Below are positions 32,808-41,650 of a stretch of 50,643 bases of DNA, piece by piece (position 1 is the stretch's first letter; every line of letters begins with the position of its first letter). Both the position numbers and the translations under genes were made by a program. Origin of the DNA: an uncultured Lachnospiraceae bacterium. Lineage in GTDB: Bacteria > Bacillota > Clostridia > Lachnospirales > Lachnospiraceae. Location: NCBI GenBank assembly GCA_910588655.1, contig CAJUPJ010000025.1:1-50643 (forward strand). Reading direction: 5' to 3'. The notes under the pieces are model-generated. The model was not told the DNA's origin and made no database searches. It saw nothing but the letters and a program-made list of their open reading frames with translations.

Positions 32808-34220
32808 ATGATATTCAGCAGTATAATTTTTTTATGCGTATTTATGCCAATAGTGTTTATTGCATATTACCTGTGTCCTGCAAGGGCAAGAAATATGCTT
32901 CTGCTTCTGGCAAGCCTTGTTTTCTATGCCTGGGGAGAACCAGGTTATATACTTGTAATGGTTTCTTCCATAATTATTAATTACCTGGCTGGCAGGCTGG
33001 TTTCAATGTATAAAGAAAGGTTTATGCCAGTTAAGGCTAAATTAGTATTTATAACTGCAATTATTGTAAATATCTGTATATTATTCTTTTTTAAATATAC
33101 AGACTTCTTTATACAGATAATAAACAATACAGGAATTGCCCAAATCCCCCTTATAGATATTGCATTGCCAATAGGTATTTCATTCTATACATTCCAGACT
33201 ATGTCATATATAGCCGATGTATATATGGGAACTACAAAAGTCCAGAAAAACCTAGTAAACTTTGCAATGTATGTAAGCATGTTCCCACAGCTTATAGCAG
33301 GGCCAGTTGTAAGATATGGACAAGTTGAAAAAGAAATAGGCAGCAGGGAGCTTTCAAGTGAAAACACCGCCCTTGGCATACAGAAATTTATAACAGGGCT
33401 TGGTAAAAAGGTTATATTTGCAAACCAGGCGGGCGCATTATGGGAGGAAATATCTGCTGTACCAGCTTCTGATAACAGTGTACTGCTTGCATGGCTTGGC
33501 GCTGCTGCATACACATTCCAGATATACTTTGATTTCTCAGGATATTCTGATATGGCTGTTGGAATGGGACAGATGCTTGGATTTAACTTTCCAGAAAACT
33601 TTAATTACCCTTACCAGTCAAAAAGCATTACAGAATTCTGGAGAAGATGGCATATTTCACTAAGTACATGGTTTAAAGAATATGTATACATCCCGCTTGG
33701 AGGAAGCAGGAAAGGATTTGCCAGACAAGCTTTAAACCTGTTTACTGTATGGGCACTTACAGGATTATGGCATGGAGCAGCATGGAACTTCGTAATATGG
33801 GGCATATACTTTTTTATACTTTTATTAATAGAAAAATGCTTCTTATTAAAACTACTGGAAAAAATCCCAAAAGCTATCTGCCATTTATATGCATTATTTT
33901 TTATAATTACTGGCTGGGTAATTTTTGCATATGGTGATATAACCTCACCTTCCAGCTATATAAAAGCACTTGCTGGCATTAATGCACCTTTTTTTAATAA
34001 CTATGCAGTATACAAGCTTTACACAGGCATATTCCTGCTGGCAATAATGGCGGTGGCTTCAACCAGACTTCCTGTACATATATTTAACCAGCTAACAGCC
34101 CGTTTAAACAAAACCGCCTGCTTCTGGATTAAAGCCACATTTACATTTATAATATTAATAACAAGCATGGCACTTCTTATAAGCGGAAGCTATAACCCAT
34201 TCTTATATTTCAGGTTCTGA
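32808..34220 (+). CDS. MBOAT family O-acyltransferase (AlgI-like)
   Basis: A 470-residue integral membrane protein that passes acetyl groups across the membrane for O-acylation of a surface polymer. It has about ten hydrophobic segments. NYPYQSKSITEFWRRWHISL and STWFKEYVYIPLGGSRKG are conserved AlgI blocks, and LTGLWHGAAWNFVIWG contains the active-site His. The start at 32808 (MIFSSIIFLCVFMPI) is preferred because GGTGGAGGA lies just before it and the preceding stop is one base upstream. It is sandwiched between two DHHW proteins, one a lipoprotein and one membrane anchored. Confidence 0.93.
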   Translation: MIFSSIIFLCVFMPIVFIAYYLCPARARNMLLLLASLVFYAWGEPGYILVMVSSIIINYLAGRLVSMYKERFMPVKAKLVFITAIIVNICILFFFKYTDFFIQIINNTGIAQIPLIDIALPIGISFYTFQTMSYIADVYMGTTKVQKNLVNFAMYVSMFPQLIAGPVVRYGQVEKEIGSRELSSENTALGIQKFITGLGKKVIFANQAGALWEEISAVPASDNSVLLAWLGAAAYTFQIYFDFSGYSDMAVGMGQMLGFNFPENFNYPYQSKSITEFWRRWHISLSTWFKEYVYIPLGGSRKGFARQALNLFTVWALTGLWHGAAWNFVIWGIYFFILLLIEKCFLLKLLEKIPKAICHLYALFFIITGWVIFAYGDITSPSSYIKALAGINAPFFNNYAVYKLYTGIFLLAIMAVASTRLPVHIFNQLTARLNKTACFWIKATFTFIILITSMALLISGSYNPFLYFRF

Positions 34221-34294
34221 CAGCTTGCCGCTATACCATTTATGATGTATTTCACCACTATTTGTGCCGCCTGGAGGCGGCATGGGGGATTACA

Positions 34295-35425
34295 ATGAAA
34301 AAAACATATATAATATATTCTGCCCTGGTCTTTATAATGCTTGCAGTACCTGGTCTTTTAATGCTGGTACTGCCACAGCGTGAGTATTCTGCCAACGAAA
34401 ACAGGTATCTTGACAAACTCCCAGAATTAAATGCAAGTGAAATAATTTCTGGTGAATTCCAGGAAAAAGTTTCTAATGCATTTAATGACCAGTTTTTTAT
34501 ACGTGATTTTATGGCAGGACTATCCACATCCTTCAAAAAATCCTTAGGATTTAAAGATATTGGCGGAGTATATTTTGCCAAAGACAGATACTATATAGAA
34601 AAAATAACAGACAGTGATATTTCCAAAGACCAGCTTGTGCAAAACCTGATGTATTTAAGCTACTTTGCAGAAAAACAGCAGGCAGATGTATACACAATGT
34701 TTGTACCCTCCCCTGGAACAGTGCTTAATAATAAGCTCCCAGCATTTGCCCCTTTTTATAATGCAGATACTTTCTATAATACTGCCAGTACAATACTTGG
34801 AGCAGAATATATAACAGACTTACGCAAAGTCCTGTCCCCTGGCAGTAATGAAAATGGGGATTTCTATTTTAAAACAGACCATCACTGGACGCTTCCTGGC
34901 GCTTATACGGCATACAAAGAATATTGTAAAGCGGCTGGTTTAACTGCACAGCCCTACAGTTCATTTAATCCTGAAAAAGCCAGTAGCAGTTTTTATGGCA
35001 CACTCTATTCAAAAGCACCTGGCTTTATAACAGAACCAGACAATATATATGCAGTACAAACAGACCTGGCGGCAAATGCAGAAGTAACATGCGATGGCAA
35101 AAAACAGACTGGCATATATAATAAAGAATTCCTGGATAAAAAAGATAAATATGCATACTTCTTCGGAGGCAATTATGGCAGGGCAGATATAAAAACAGGC
35201 AGTAATACAGGCAAGAAGCTGCTTGTATTAAAAGACTCATTTGCTAATAGTTTTGTGCCATTCCTGCTAAATGATTATTCATATATAACTATGATTGATG
35301 CAAGATATTATAACAGTCCGCTGCATGGAACTTCATTATCAGAAAATTATGACCATATACTTGTACTATACGAAGCCAGTAACTTTGCAAACGATAAATA
35401 TTTCCAGTTACTTTTTGTTTCGTAA
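34295..35425 (+). CDS. DHHW family protein (AlgJ-like), membrane anchored
   Basis: A 376-residue protein with an N-terminal membrane segment (about residues 6-26). TDHHW at residues 194-198 and KDSFANSFVPFLLNDY near 310 are the AlgJ/AlgX catalytic motifs. ENRYLDKLPEL and FNDQFFIRDFM near the N-terminus are typical of the DHHW family. Unlike the first DHHW gene it lacks a lipobox. The start at 34295 has GGGGGA just upstream. A GC-rich hairpin (CCGCCTGGAGGCGG, 34267-34280) lies in the gap after the MBOAT gene. Two DHHW proteins around one MBOAT may act in sequence on the same polymer. Confidence 0.85.
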   Translation: MKKTYIIYSALVFIMLAVPGLLMLVLPQREYSANENRYLDKLPELNASEIISGEFQEKVSNAFNDQFFIRDFMAGLSTSFKKSLGFKDIGGVYFAKDRYYIEKITDSDISKDQLVQNLMYLSYFAEKQQADVYTMFVPSPGTVLNNKLPAFAPFYNADTFYNTASTILGAEYITDLRKVLSPGSNENGDFYFKTDHHWTLPGAYTAYKEYCKAAGLTAQPYSSFNPEKASSSFYGTLYSKAPGFITEPDNIYAVQTDLAANAEVTCDGKKQTGIYNKEFLDKKDKYAYFFGGNYGRADIKTGSNTGKKLLVLKDSFANSFVPFLLNDYSYITMIDARYYNSPLHGTSLSENYDHILVLYEASNFANDKYFQLLFVS

Positions 35426-35890
35426 ACTGACTGACGGTTTCTGTTGCCAGAGCCAGAATATTCCATAAAAGGGCATTTTTTGCTATGATGCAATGTCATT
35501 AATTAAGTGTGCATGTAGAAAAGATATTTAGAAATTACATATTCTGGATGCGCTGGCAAATCCAAAGTGCCTTCCATGAAAAAAGCACGCTCCCGCTTGG
35601 ACTCGCACGCAATGGTGCATAAAGCCCTTAATGTTCCTACGGAACATTTTAAAACAGGGCTTAAGCACCAGCGGCTTCGTACAGCTTTTTCATGGAAGCA
35701 CATTTGGATTTGCCAGCAATCTACACTTTGGTAATTTATAAAAATATTTTCTATATACACTCTTAACTAAATGACATTGCGCTGCGTAGCTCAAAGTGCC
35801 CATTTTACAGAATATTACTGGCATCTGGCACATGAAACCCGTCAACGCAATTTTACAATAAAACATAGAATAATAAAATAACTGTAAATG
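35424..35890. repeat. Palindromic repeat element, copy D (type 1 ends, compound core)
   Basis: Left outer arm 35434-35474 (GACGGTTTCTGTTGCCAGAG to AAAAGGGCA) pairs with right outer arm 35806-35850 (TGCCCATTTTACAGAATATT to GGCACATGAAACCCGTC). Inside lies a second layer: ATTAAGTGTGCATGTAGAAA and GGATGCGCTGGCAAATCC against GGATTTGCCAGCAATC and ATACACTCTTAACTAAATG. A third layer is CTTCCATGAAAAA (35571-35583) against TTTTTCATGGAAG (35686-35698), and the tip pairs AAGCCC with GGGCTT. It starts at the stop codon of the DHHW gene and joins copy E. Confidence 0.75.
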
Positions 35891-36298
35891 AGGGAAAATT
35901 ATTCTGCTAGTCACTTATTAGCCAACATAATAATTATAGTTAAACATATATCCTATATAAAAAATATACCACTAACCTTCCGTTCGTCTAAATCAGCTTC
36001 TCCCTCCACCATAATTTATAGTTATAACAATAAATTGTTCTTCTGGAATTTTGATGGTAAACAGCAGGTTTCCAGTGTTCCTGCTAATATTATTCCATGA
36101 CAGGGACACTTTAGCACCGCCGGCATTTAAGCCCATATATCCCATGAGGTTTTTGTGGGATATATGGGCTTTATGTGCCGCTGCGTGGGCTAACGTAGCG
36201 AAAGCGTGCCCTGTCATGAAATAATTTAGCGGAACACCAGAAACCCTGCGTCCGTCCACCAAGACCAGAATAAACACAAAATAACTATAAATTATCCC
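35877..36298. repeat. Palindromic repeat element, copy E (type 2 ends)
   Basis: Left arm 36060-36109 (AACAGCAGGTTTCCAGTGTT to ATGACAGGGACAC) pairs with right arm 36207-36256 (GTGCCCTGTCATGAAATAAT to CCCTGCGTCCG). The tip is a perfect hairpin AAGCCCATATATCCC (36128-36142) against GGGATATATGGGCTT (36157-36171). Outer arms match copy B almost base for base, but the tip is different. Its right edge (AATAACTATAAATTATCCC) ends 1 bp before the -35 box of blaI. Confidence 0.78.
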
Positions 36299-36299
36299 A

Positions 36300-36349
36300 T
36301 TGACAGTTTTGTTTTTCAAGTTTATAATAAGTGTATTACATATGTAATA
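36300..36349 (+). promoter_or_regulatory. blaI-blaR1 promoter with BlaI operator
   Basis: TTGACA (36300-36305), a 17-bp spacer and TATAAT (36323-36328). TATTACATATGTAATA (36334-36349), a perfect dyad containing TACATATGTA, lies over the transcription start and fits the known BlaI/MecI box (TACANNTGTA), so the operon should be autorepressed. Confidence 0.9.
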
Positions 36350-36366
36350 TTTAGGAGGGATTTATT

Positions 36367-36744
36367 ATGGCAGCTTTACCCCAGATTTCTGAAGCTGAGT
36401 TTGAGGTTATGAAAATTGTATGGAAATATGCACCTGTAAATACTAATGAGATAACAGAACATCTTACAAGGACTACTTCATGGAGTCCTAAGACAATACA
36501 GACTTTAATTAAACGCCTTGTTAATAAAGGTGCTCTTTCATATGAGAAACAAAGCCGTGTTTTTGTTTATACGCCTCTTGTAGATATGAACGAATATATA
36601 GGCCAGGAAAGCAGTTCTTTCCTTAACCGCTTTTATGATGGCAATATTTCCAAAATGCTTTCTGCCTATATTGAAAGTGATAAATTATCAGAAAATGAAA
36701 TAGATACACTCCGCTCACTTTTAAATAACAAAGGAGAGAATTAA
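36367..36744 (+). CDS. blaI: BlaI/MecI/CopY family transcriptional repressor
   Basis: A 125-residue winged-helix repressor. The DNA-binding domain (about 1-75) contains ISEAEFEVMKIVWKYAPVNT and WSPKTIQTLIKRLVNKGALS. The C-terminal dimerisation part (about 80-125) ends DKLSENEIDTLRSLLNN. In known systems BlaR1 or MecR1 senses beta-lactam and causes cleavage or release of BlaI at the Asn-Phe site in this helix region. AGGAGGGA precedes the ATG. The stop of blaI is one base before the start of blaR1. A matching operator overlaps its promoter, and similar dyads occur at the PBP promoter. Confidence 0.95.
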   Translation: MAALPQISEAEFEVMKIVWKYAPVNTNEITEHLTRTTSWSPKTIQTLIKRLVNKGALSYEKQSRVFVYTPLVDMNEYIGQESSSFLNRFYDGNISKMLSAYIESDKLSENEIDTLRSLLNNKGEN

Positions 36745-36745
36745 T

Positions 36746-38548
36746 ATGGCATTTTCCGCTATACACTTTTTTATATGTAATATATTTATCTCAGTTATTA
36801 TTGGAATTATATTATCCGCCAGACGTACATTTTTAAAAAATTCCCCGCCCCGCCTTAAGTATAGTTTATGGTTTGTACTTCCTGTACTAATGGCTGCGCC
36901 GTTTGTTAAATTAAAAACGCCTGGCTTTTTACGTTTACTTGAGAAAATTTCTAATATAAAAAGTACTCTGGATAATGGTGGAAATTCTGGTATGCAGCCA
37001 GCTACAGGCAATTATCTTTCTGGCAGGACTGGATGGATAAATGATTTTACCATATCGAAGGAAAACAGTTTTTTACCGGTACTGGAAATTATCCTGGCAT
37101 GTATATGGATATCCGGCATACTGGTTATGGTATTGTTTTTTATTAAAGGAGCAATAAAACTCTGCCATTTAAAACAATCTGCCATGCCATTGCAGAACCA
37201 GGAAGTTTATAAATTATACCTGGCATGTTTAAAGGAAGCTGGCATTAAACGCAAAATACCTGTATTTAGTACAGCTTTTTTAAAATCGCCTGTATTGTCT
37301 GGTTTTATAAGACCACAGATTTATCTGCCTATACACTTAATATCAGAATATAATCCATCAGATATGCGTTTTATGCTGCTTCATGAATTACAGCATTATA
37401 AACACAAAGATTTACTTTTTAACGCAATTATAAATATTGCTGGCATTATATACTGGTTTAACCCGCTTGTATGGCTTGCAATAAAGGAAATAAGGACTGA
37501 CAGGGAAATCGCATGTGATACATCTGTTTTACAAATGTTAAATAAAGATGATTACATTAATTATGGTAATACGTTAATAAACCTTGCAGAAAAGATTTCT
37601 TTTGCACCATTTCCATTTACTACTGGCATAAGCGGCAATATGGCACAGATTAAAAAAAGAATTATTAATATAGCCTCTTACCATCCGTTATCCTTTAAAA
37701 AGAAACTGCAAAATATTATTATATTTATTATTATTACTGCTGCCATTTTATCTTCTGCCCCTGTACTTTCCATTAAGGCTTTTAGCCAGGACTATTATGA
37801 TTTTAAAGAAAGCAGCAGCAATATTTCATATATTGATTTAAGCCATAAATTTAATGGATATACAGGCAGTTTTGTATTATATGACACAAAGGCAGGCACA
37901 TGGAAAATATATGATATGGAAAATGCCACAACACGCATACCTCCTGCATCTACTTTTAAGATTTATTCTGCCTTAAATGCACTTGAAACTGGAATTATAA
38001 AACCTGGACAGACACAAATTTCATGGAATGGCGAAACATACCACTATAATACATGGAATAAAGACCAGACATTAAAACCAGCTATGCAAAATTCAGTTAC
38101 ATGGTACTTCCAGGAACTTGATAAAAAAGCAGGACTGCCTTCTATAAGAAGGTTTATACAAAAAACAGGTTATGGCAACCAGAATGTAACAGGAGATGCT
38201 TCCTCATACTGGATGAACTCTTCCTTAAAAATTTCACCTGTTGAACAAGTTAAAATGTTAATAAAATTATATAATAATGAGTTTGGTTTTTCACCTGAAA
38301 ACCTTGCACTTGTAAAAGATGCTATTTGTTTATACTCTGGCAGTAATGGCTCTTTTTATGGAAAAACAGGTACGCTTGAAGCTGGCAGTAAAAATATTTC
38401 AGGATGGTTTACTGGATTTATTGAAAAACCTGGTAATACTTATTTCTTTGCAACTAATATACAAGGTGAAAACCATACAACAGGCCCTGCTGCTACAGAA
38501 CTTACATTTTCCATACTTTCAGGTTTAAATATATGGAATAATGAATAA
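36746..38548 (+). CDS. blaR1: BlaR1/MecR1 family beta-lactam sensor-transducer
   Basis: A 600-residue membrane receptor. Four hydrophobic segments flank a cytosolic zinc protease of the M56 type: HELQH at residues 213-217, with Glu254 in REIACD as third ligand. The extracellular sensor (about 345-600) has the class D beta-lactamase fold: STFK at 402-405 (acylated Ser402), SVTW at 450-453, YGN at 476-478 and KTGT at 540-543. All needed residues are intact, so it should bind beta-lactams covalently and signal to inactivate BlaI. No beta-lactamase gene lies nearby; the gene converges on a PBP gene. The operon end is marked by a terminator at 38562-38620. Confidence 0.95.
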   Translation: MAFSAIHFFICNIFISVIIGIILSARRTFLKNSPPRLKYSLWFVLPVLMAAPFVKLKTPGFLRLLEKISNIKSTLDNGGNSGMQPATGNYLSGRTGWINDFTISKENSFLPVLEIILACIWISGILVMVLFFIKGAIKLCHLKQSAMPLQNQEVYKLYLACLKEAGIKRKIPVFSTAFLKSPVLSGFIRPQIYLPIHLISEYNPSDMRFMLLHELQHYKHKDLLFNAIINIAGIIYWFNPLVWLAIKEIRTDREIACDTSVLQMLNKDDYINYGNTLINLAEKISFAPFPFTTGISGNMAQIKKRIINIASYHPLSFKKKLQNIIIFIIITAAILSSAPVLSIKAFSQDYYDFKESSSNISYIDLSHKFNGYTGSFVLYDTKAGTWKIYDMENATTRIPPASTFKIYSALNALETGIIKPGQTQISWNGETYHYNTWNKDQTLKPAMQNSVTWYFQELDKKAGLPSIRRFIQKTGYGNQNVTGDASSYWMNSSLKISPVEQVKMLIKLYNNEFGFSPENLALVKDAICLYSGSNGSFYGKTGTLEAGSKNISGWFTGFIEKPGNTYFFATNIQGENHTTGPAATELTFSILSGLNIWNNE

Positions 38549-38561
38549 AAATACATTATAT

Positions 38562-38620
38562 AAAATTCCCCTGCTGGTAATTTAACATGATTATTAATAA
38601 TGGCAGGGGATTTTATATTT
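38562..38620. terminator. Bidirectional terminator between blaR1 and the PBP gene
   Basis: AAAATTCCCCTGC (38562-38574) pairs with GCAGGGGATTTT (38603-38614, one bulge), with T-rich sequence following on the plus strand. Confidence 0.75.
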
Positions 38621-38640
38621 TTTCTGTTTTATTTATAATT

Positions 38641-41484
38641 TTAATCTGTACTTGTATGAACCGCCTGTGAAGCCCTTCCTGTTATTATGTTTTTCTTTTT
38701 ATCCAGTTTAAAATAATACCTGAAAATATCCCTGCCAATGGATGTAGCATTTGAAGAGCCATATCCATTAGCAATTCTTACAGCTATTGATATTTCTGGC
38801 TTATCTGCTGGCGCATACCCTGCAAACAGTGAATGGTCCGGCCTGTCTGCTGCTTCCTGTGCAGTTCCTGTTTTTCCTGCAATCTTTAGCTTAAGGTCTT
38901 TTAAAACAGCATTATTTTTTACAAACTGTTCCATGCCAGAATGTACAGTGTCCCATACATAAGCTGGAAGTTCTATTTCATCTTCTACTACAGCCTTTTT
39001 ACTAGCTAGTTTTCCATTTCCGTTTTTTACAGCATTTACCAGTGAAAGGGAATAGACTTTACCATTTGAAGCAACAGAATTAATATATCTTGCAAGCTGT
39101 ACAGTTGAATAATTATGCGTCCCCTGCCCTATTGCAGAAGGGATACCATATTGGCTTGTTATATGCGGCTCTGCCTCTGCAATTTCAACTCCCGACTTTT
39201 TATCCAGATGGAAAAGCTTTGCATATTCCTGTAGTTTTGAAAGTGCTTTATTATCGTTATATTCCTTACTGTTTAATGTCCCAATCCTGTATGATATTTC
39301 ACATAAATAATCATTACACGAAAACTGTATTGCTGTGGCAGCATTTGGAACATTTCCATGTCCCGAATGGTTCCAGCAGCTAAGGCTTGGTGATAATTTA
39401 TCAAATACCCCGTCACAAAGAATATTTGTACCTGGTGAAATTACTCCTTCCTGTATACCTGCAATAATAGTAACCGGCTTAAATGTTGAACCAGGGGCAG
39501 TAAGCTGCATCGTTGCCCTGTTATATAACGGCAAAGACTTGTCATTTAAAAGCTGGTTATAATAACTTGTGTCCATCTGGTTTGCCAGGCGGTTATTATC
39601 ATAACCTGGATAAGAAACACATGCAGCCACCTTTCCACTGTCCTTATAAACAATAACTGCTGACGCTGAACATGGGTCTAATGCAAGCTGTGCTGGCGTA
39701 ATCTGGAGTTTTTCTATCTTCTTTTTAATATATGAAAATGTACTAAACTGCCCTGATATAAGGCTGTTATAATCACTATCTTTACTTAAAATTCCCTGTT
39801 TGCATAAAAGCTTAATTATATCAATATCTGTAATTTTGTCTTCCAGAATTAAGTATTTCAACAGGATTTTTTTAAATTCCCTGTTATCTTTAAAGCTTTT
39901 TCTGATATTATCTATAATTAACTGGTATATCTCATCTGTTGTTATATACTGCTGGCTTCCCTTTATAACATCCCTGTTTATCCATCTTTTTTGTATTGCA
40001 TGTCTTAGAAATTCTTTTGTACTGGTTTTTCCACTGTAATTCCACTTAAGGTAAATATTATCTTCTTTATCTGTTAAACTTTCATCCAGAATACCGCTTC
40101 TGTTAATTATATAATATTCGTAATCCTTTAATTCATCAGATAAATCTTTTATGTTTGTTTTGCCTTCAGACAAATCCCGTTTTATATTTTTTATTGCTTC
40201 CTTATATTTCTTATCAATAATTCCTGCAATATATTTTTCAAATCTGCCAGTACCAGAATTATATAAATCCTCTGTTTTTATTATATTATTTTCCACTAAT
40301 GCAATATACACATCATAAACCGTAATACGTATATCCGAAGCATCAGAAATATTTGTTTTATCAAATTTCCTGGCATTTATTAAATTACTAGATATAATAC
40401 CTGCAAGTTTCTGTTCCAGAATGTTATATACTGCCATTTGTAAATCCTTATCTATGGAAAGATAAACATCCTTCCCTGGTCTGGTTTCTTTTAGCATCTG
40501 CTCTCCGCCAGTCTTCCTTCCTAAGTTATCTACCTGTATTTCCATTTTACCATCAGTTCCTTGTAATTTTTTATCCATATACTGTTCTATTCCTGTTTTT
40601 CCAACAACCGCATCTGCCATGTAATTTTTATTTTTACCCGGATAACTCTCTAATTCCTCAGCTGAAATTTTACCTGTATAGCCAAGAATATGTGAAAATG
40701 CTTCCCCGCCACTATAAATGCGTTTCCACTCATAACCAATGTCAAACCCTGCCAGTTCTGCCATATTTTCTTTTATATAAACCACTGTTTCCTCTGATAC
40801 ATCCTTTGCAATAGTAATTGTCTGGTATCTGCGGTATGTATTTAAAGATAACATATACCTTATACCAGTAATTGTTAATATTTCCTCTTTTGTAAATTTA
40901 CCTGTAAGCCCGTACTCTTTTAATTCTTCTTCGGAATACTTTTCCCCATCCTCACCAAAAAGTGCAAATTTGCTATCACCAGATAAAAACTGTACCATAT
41001 CACCAGCAGAAATATTTTTCTGTTCTTCTGTCATATTACCAGGGTCAGCTTCCCCAAATATATCAGCCTTAAACCTGTCTAATAAACTTCCGTCTGTTGT
41101 ATATTTATAACTGCCATCTTTGTTAATTTTTATCTTAATTTCATTATTTATCTTTTCATTATTTGCCTTTAGCCTCTTCACAACATGGTAAATAATACTG
41201 TTCAGGCTTAAATTCTTTTCTCTTGCAGATGAATATTTTCCTGTATCTGCCATCGTAACTGTATAAACCAGCTTATTACTGGCAAGAACCTTTCCATTAC
41301 AATCGTATATATTGCCCCTCGCACTTTTTTCATATATCACTTTATTAAAACTCTGGCTGGTTTCTTCTGCATAATCCTGCCCGTTTATTATTTGCAGCTT
41401 AAACATATGGTAAATTAAAACCGAAAACATAAATACACAAGCCACCTGGATTATAAATACCCTTGGAATTTTAAACTTTTTCAT
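38641..41484 (-). CDS. Class B penicillin-binding protein (transpeptidase) with a large insertion
   Basis: A 947-residue peptidoglycan transpeptidase. Residues 8-30 are the membrane anchor. The dimerisation domain starts with ARGNIYDCNGKVLASNKLVY and includes GKTGIEQYMDKKLQGTDG near 295-312. The transpeptidase domain carries PGSTFKP with the active Ser666 and Lys669, SCN at 722-724 and KTGT at 871-874. About 230 residues (roughly 366-595, helical and Lys-rich) are inserted between SIDKDLQMAVYNIL and CSASAVIVYKDSGKVAACVS, so the protein is much longer than the usual 600-700. The promoter carries two BlaI-type dyads (41508-41551). This suggests an inducible, possibly low-affinity PBP in the manner of MecA; its affinity cannot be judged from sequence. 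Confidence 0.92.
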   Translation of the reverse strand: MKKFKIPRVFIIQVACVFMFSVLIYHMFKLQIINGQDYAEETSQSFNKVIYEKSARGNIYDCNGKVLASNKLVYTVTMADTGKYSSAREKNLSLNSIIYHVVKRLKANNEKINNEIKIKINKDGSYKYTTDGSLLDRFKADIFGEADPGNMTEEQKNISAGDMVQFLSGDSKFALFGEDGEKYSEEELKEYGLTGKFTKEEILTITGIRYMLSLNTYRRYQTITIAKDVSEETVVYIKENMAELAGFDIGYEWKRIYSGGEAFSHILGYTGKISAEELESYPGKNKNYMADAVVGKTGIEQYMDKKLQGTDGKMEIQVDNLGRKTGGEQMLKETRPGKDVYLSIDKDLQMAVYNILEQKLAGIISSNLINARKFDKTNISDASDIRITVYDVYIALVENNIIKTEDLYNSGTGRFEKYIAGIIDKKYKEAIKNIKRDLSEGKTNIKDLSDELKDYEYYIINRSGILDESLTDKEDNIYLKWNYSGKTSTKEFLRHAIQKRWINRDVIKGSQQYITTDEIYQLIIDNIRKSFKDNREFKKILLKYLILEDKITDIDIIKLLCKQGILSKDSDYNSLISGQFSTFSYIKKKIEKLQITPAQLALDPCSASAVIVYKDSGKVAACVSYPGYDNNRLANQMDTSYYNQLLNDKSLPLYNRATMQLTAPGSTFKPVTIIAGIQEGVISPGTNILCDGVFDKLSPSLSCWNHSGHGNVPNAATAIQFSCNDYLCEISYRIGTLNSKEYNDNKALSKLQEYAKLFHLDKKSGVEIAEAEPHITSQYGIPSAIGQGTHNYSTVQLARYINSVASNGKVYSLSLVNAVKNGNGKLASKKAVVEDEIELPAYVWDTVHSGMEQFVKNNAVLKDLKLKIAGKTGTAQEAADRPDHSLFAGYAPADKPEISIAVRIANGYGSSNATSIGRDIFRYYFKLDKKKNIITGRASQAVHTSTD

Positions 41485-41507
41485 ATATTACACGCTCCTT
41501 CGTCTCC

Positions 41508-41564
41508 TACAGTTGTAATATTTCAGAATACACTAATCTTACAACAGTAAGAATTAAAAGTCAA
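41508..41564 (-). promoter_or_regulatory. PBP promoter with two BlaI-type dyads
   Basis: On the minus strand TTGACT (41564-41559), a 17-bp spacer and TAAGAT (41541-41536). Dyad 1, CTTAC-TGTT-GTAAG (41551-41538), covers the spacer end and -10. Dyad 2, TACAACTGTA (41517-41508), lies just after the expected start. Both fit TACNNNNGTA, and dyad 2 fits the stricter TACANNTGTA box of BlaI/MecI. Confidence 0.75.
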
Positions 41565-41590
41565 GCCCGTTTTCTATCTATACAAAAAAA

Positions 41591-41623
41591 TCCCCATAAC
41601 CTCCCAATCCAAGGTTATGGGAA
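41591..41623 (-). terminator. Terminator after the membrane protein gene
   Basis: TCCCCATAACCT (41591-41602) pairs with AGGTTATGGGAA (41612-41623); an A run (T run on the minus strand) follows. Nearly the same hairpin recurs at 43208-43247. Confidence 0.8.
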
Positions 41624-41650
41624 TTTTATACCAAATATTATAAAATTATA

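Noticed and set aside
36746..38548. Class D beta-lactamase
   Set aside because: The C-terminal domain has the fold and motifs, but it is fused to an M56 protease and membrane segments, and is paired with blaI, so it is a sensor.
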